Assembly: GCF_039535235.1 (NCBI RefSeq)
Contig: NZ_BAAAWU010000001.1
Coordinates: forward strand, 1,426,001 to 1,490,000
Reading direction: 5' to 3'
Length of the DNA stretch: 64,000 nt
Source: Streptomyces roseoviridis
GTDB lineage: Bacteria > Actinomycetota > Actinomycetes > Streptomycetales > Streptomycetaceae
Below are positions 62,739 to 64,000 of this stretch, piece by piece. Under the pieces are notes generated by a model. It worked only from the letters and a program-made list of their open reading frames with translations. It searched no databases and was not told the DNA's origin. The stretch's first letter is position 1, and every line of letters starts with the position of its first letter. The position numbers and the translations under genes were made by a program.

Positions 62739-64000
62739 TCAGGCCGCGTTCGGGCCCACGTCGGACGGCGTGAGGGGGCGGCGGACCGGGGCGAGGGTGG
62801 AGTACTCGTCGGCGCCGACGTCACGGGCGCCGGTACGGGCGTGTCCGTCGAGGTCCTGGGTGACGGCGGGCTCGGTCAGCGTCGCCGCGTCGATGGCCGG
62901 GCTGCCGGCCGCCAGCCGGTGCACCCCGTCGGTGTCCAGGCGCAGCCGCGGGTCGACCCGGCGGTAGCCGGCGGACGGGAGGGTGCCGTCGGCGGCGGCG
63001 CCCCACAGGATGTTGCCCTGCCAGATGAAGCCGATGGTCTGGTCGAGGTCGACCAGGGTCCCGGTGCCGGAGACCATGATGTTGTCGGCGATCACCACGT
63101 CGCTGGGGGCGTGGGTACGGCTCTCGCCGGAGAGCGTGCGGGCGTTGCCGACGAGGGTGTTGTGGGCGATCACCGCACGGTCGCAGGCGTCGTTGCCGCG
63201 CCGCTGCTCGGTGGTCTCGCCGGAGTGGTGGTCGCGGGTGGTGCCGCTGCCGATCACCAGGGCGCGGCCGGTGAGGCCGCCGAAGTAGTTGTTGACCACC
63301 AGGTGGTCGTTTCCGTAGAGGCGGACGCCGTCCTCGCCGCCGAGGAGGTGGTTGCCCTCGACGGTGGTGCGGTTGCCGTGGCGCAGCACGATGCCGCCGC
63401 GGCTGTCGCGGACGGTGTTGTAGCGGACGGTGTTGTCGGAGGACTTCACCGAGACGGCCTCGGGGTCGCCGTCGCACCGCTCGAACAGGTTGTGCTCGAC
63501 GACGGCGGAGGCGCTGGACAGGGCGCGGGAGCTGACGCCGAGGCGGATCGGTTCGCCCCCGTTGGCGCCGGTGTAGGAGTGGTCGGCGAAGTGGTTGCGG
63601 AGGATCTGGGTCCGCTGGGCCATGGCGGTGCTGCCGGGGCCGTCGACGACGAGGAAGATGCCCTCGGTGGTCTTGTCGTGGAAACGGTTGCGGTCGATCT
63701 TGGCGTCGTCGCCGCGCACGACCACCCAGTCGAGGCCGGCGACGTCGGCGAAGCGGAGGTCGTTGCGGGTCAGGCGGATGCGCGGACAGTTCGCCGGTAT
63801 CTCCAGGGTGGTGCTCTGCCGGAGCGCGAAACCGCTGACGACGATGTCGCTGGAGTCGACGAACACGAAGCCGCGTTCGCCCTGGAGCACCGCGCCGCCG
63901 CGGGACTCGGCGACGATCGTGATGGGCGCGGCGGCGGTGCCGTGGCGGCCGGAGACGGTGATGGCGCCTCCGGAGGGCACGGTGTACGTGCCGTTGGCGA
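62739..64000 (-). CDS. Polysaccharide lyase family 6-like protein (5' end beyond window)
   Basis: At least 420 residues of a right-handed beta-helix protein; the frame stays open to the right edge, so the N-terminus and any signal peptide are missing. It matches the PL6 pattern of chondroitinase B/alginate lyases: EAVSVKSSDNTVRYNTVRD carries the catalytic Lys and GGIVLRHGNRTTVEGNHLLGG the catalytic Arg. The C-terminus has a typical closing segment, PAIDAA...DVGADE. It should be secreted and cleave a uronic-acid polysaccharide. Confidence 0.87.
   Translation of the reverse strand, partial: ANGTYTVPSGGAITVSGRHGTAAAPITIVAESRGGAVLQGERGFVFVDSSDIVVSGFALRQSTTLEIPANCPRIRLTRNDLRFADVAGLDWVVVRGDDAKIDRNRFHDKTTEGIFLVVDGPGSTAMAQRTQILRNHFADHSYTGANGGEPIRLGVSSRALSSASAVVEHNLFERCDGDPEAVSVKSSDNTVRYNTVRDSRGGIVLRHGNRTTVEGNHLLGGEDGVRLYGNDHLVVNNYFGGLTGRALVIGSGTTRDHHSGETTEQRRGNDACDRAVIAHNTLVGNARTLSGESRTHAPSDVVIADNIMVSGTGTLVDLDQTIGFIWQGNILWGAAADGTLPSAGYRRVDPRLRLDTDGVHRLAAGSPAIDAATLTEPAVTQDLDGHARTGARDVGADEYSTLAPVRRPLTPSDVGPNAA

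Overview
The window is high-GC actinobacterial chromosome and almost certainly Streptomyces. The codons end in G/C, start codons are often GTG or TTG, genes are tightly packed with 4-bp ATGA/GTGA overlaps, and the gene families are Streptomyces-typical: GAF/LuxR regulators, STAS/HATPase anti-sigma modules, a PP2C phosphatase, HelR and btuFCD. No tRNA, rRNA, phage, IS element or CRISPR array was recognised. Both edges cut a gene: the first codons of a leftward gene at 1-26 and a PL6-type lyase running off the right end.

Region 1 (1-7.4 kb) is a purine/glyoxylate catabolism block: a HTH regulator, a thiamine-binding-like protein, hydroxypyruvate isomerase (hyi), tartronate semialdehyde reductase (glxR), catalase, and glyoxylate carboligase (gcl) on the other strand. 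Two operator families are visible. TTCCG-N5-CGGAA-like sites occur as 21-bp-phased pairs just downstream of the hyi and gcl promoters. TCAACA-N3-TGTTGA occurs once upstream of catalase and once upstream of the leftward gene at the edge. Region 2 (7.5-16.4 kb) holds a zinc-ribbon/Mrr-like protein, a TIGR04222-type membrane protein, a GNAT, two translationally coupled acyl-CoA ligases with a divergent GAF-LuxR regulator, an AlkZ-like glycosylase and a lipoprotein.

Region 3 (16.6-21.7 kb) is a compact four-gene set: amidinotransferase, ATP-grasp ligase, class III aminotransferase, ATP-grasp ligase. It looks like an NRPS-free pathway to a small guanidino-containing amide or peptide.

Region 4 (21.7-36.6 kb) is the most striking. 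Eleven leftward genes carry a FecBCD-type metallophore importer (binding protein, two permeases, ATPase), then a 37-residue RiPP precursor, an E1-like/RRE partner, an S15-type hydrolase, a YcaO cyclodehydratase, a SagB-type dehydrogenase and two ABC exporter half-transporters. Two 15-bp palindromes resembling the Streptomyces Zur box flank the system. One lies between the binding-protein gene and a divergent beta-propeller gene; the other lies at the precursor promoter. The reading is a zinc-starvation-controlled oxazol(in)e peptide system that may make, export and re-import a zincophore. This is inference.

Region 5 (36.6-52.7 kb) contains a nucleoside hydrolase, a DUF4239 membrane protein, a large HEAT-repeat protein, helR with a rifamycin-associated element directly upstream, an EamA/M17 aminopeptidase/PhzF operon with a divergent LysR, a questin-oxidase-like protein, and btuFCD under a cobalamin riboswitch. 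Region 6 (52.8-60.9 kb) is a partner-switching signalling locus: two STAS proteins, two HATPase anti-sigma-type proteins, a soluble HAMP-array hybrid histidine kinase, and an ANTAR/GAF/PAS/PP2C phosphatase. An 18-bp minisatellite separates the last two. The window ends with a secreted beta-lactamase-fold serine hydrolase and a partial PL6 lyase. All identifications come from reading the sequence; no database search was run.
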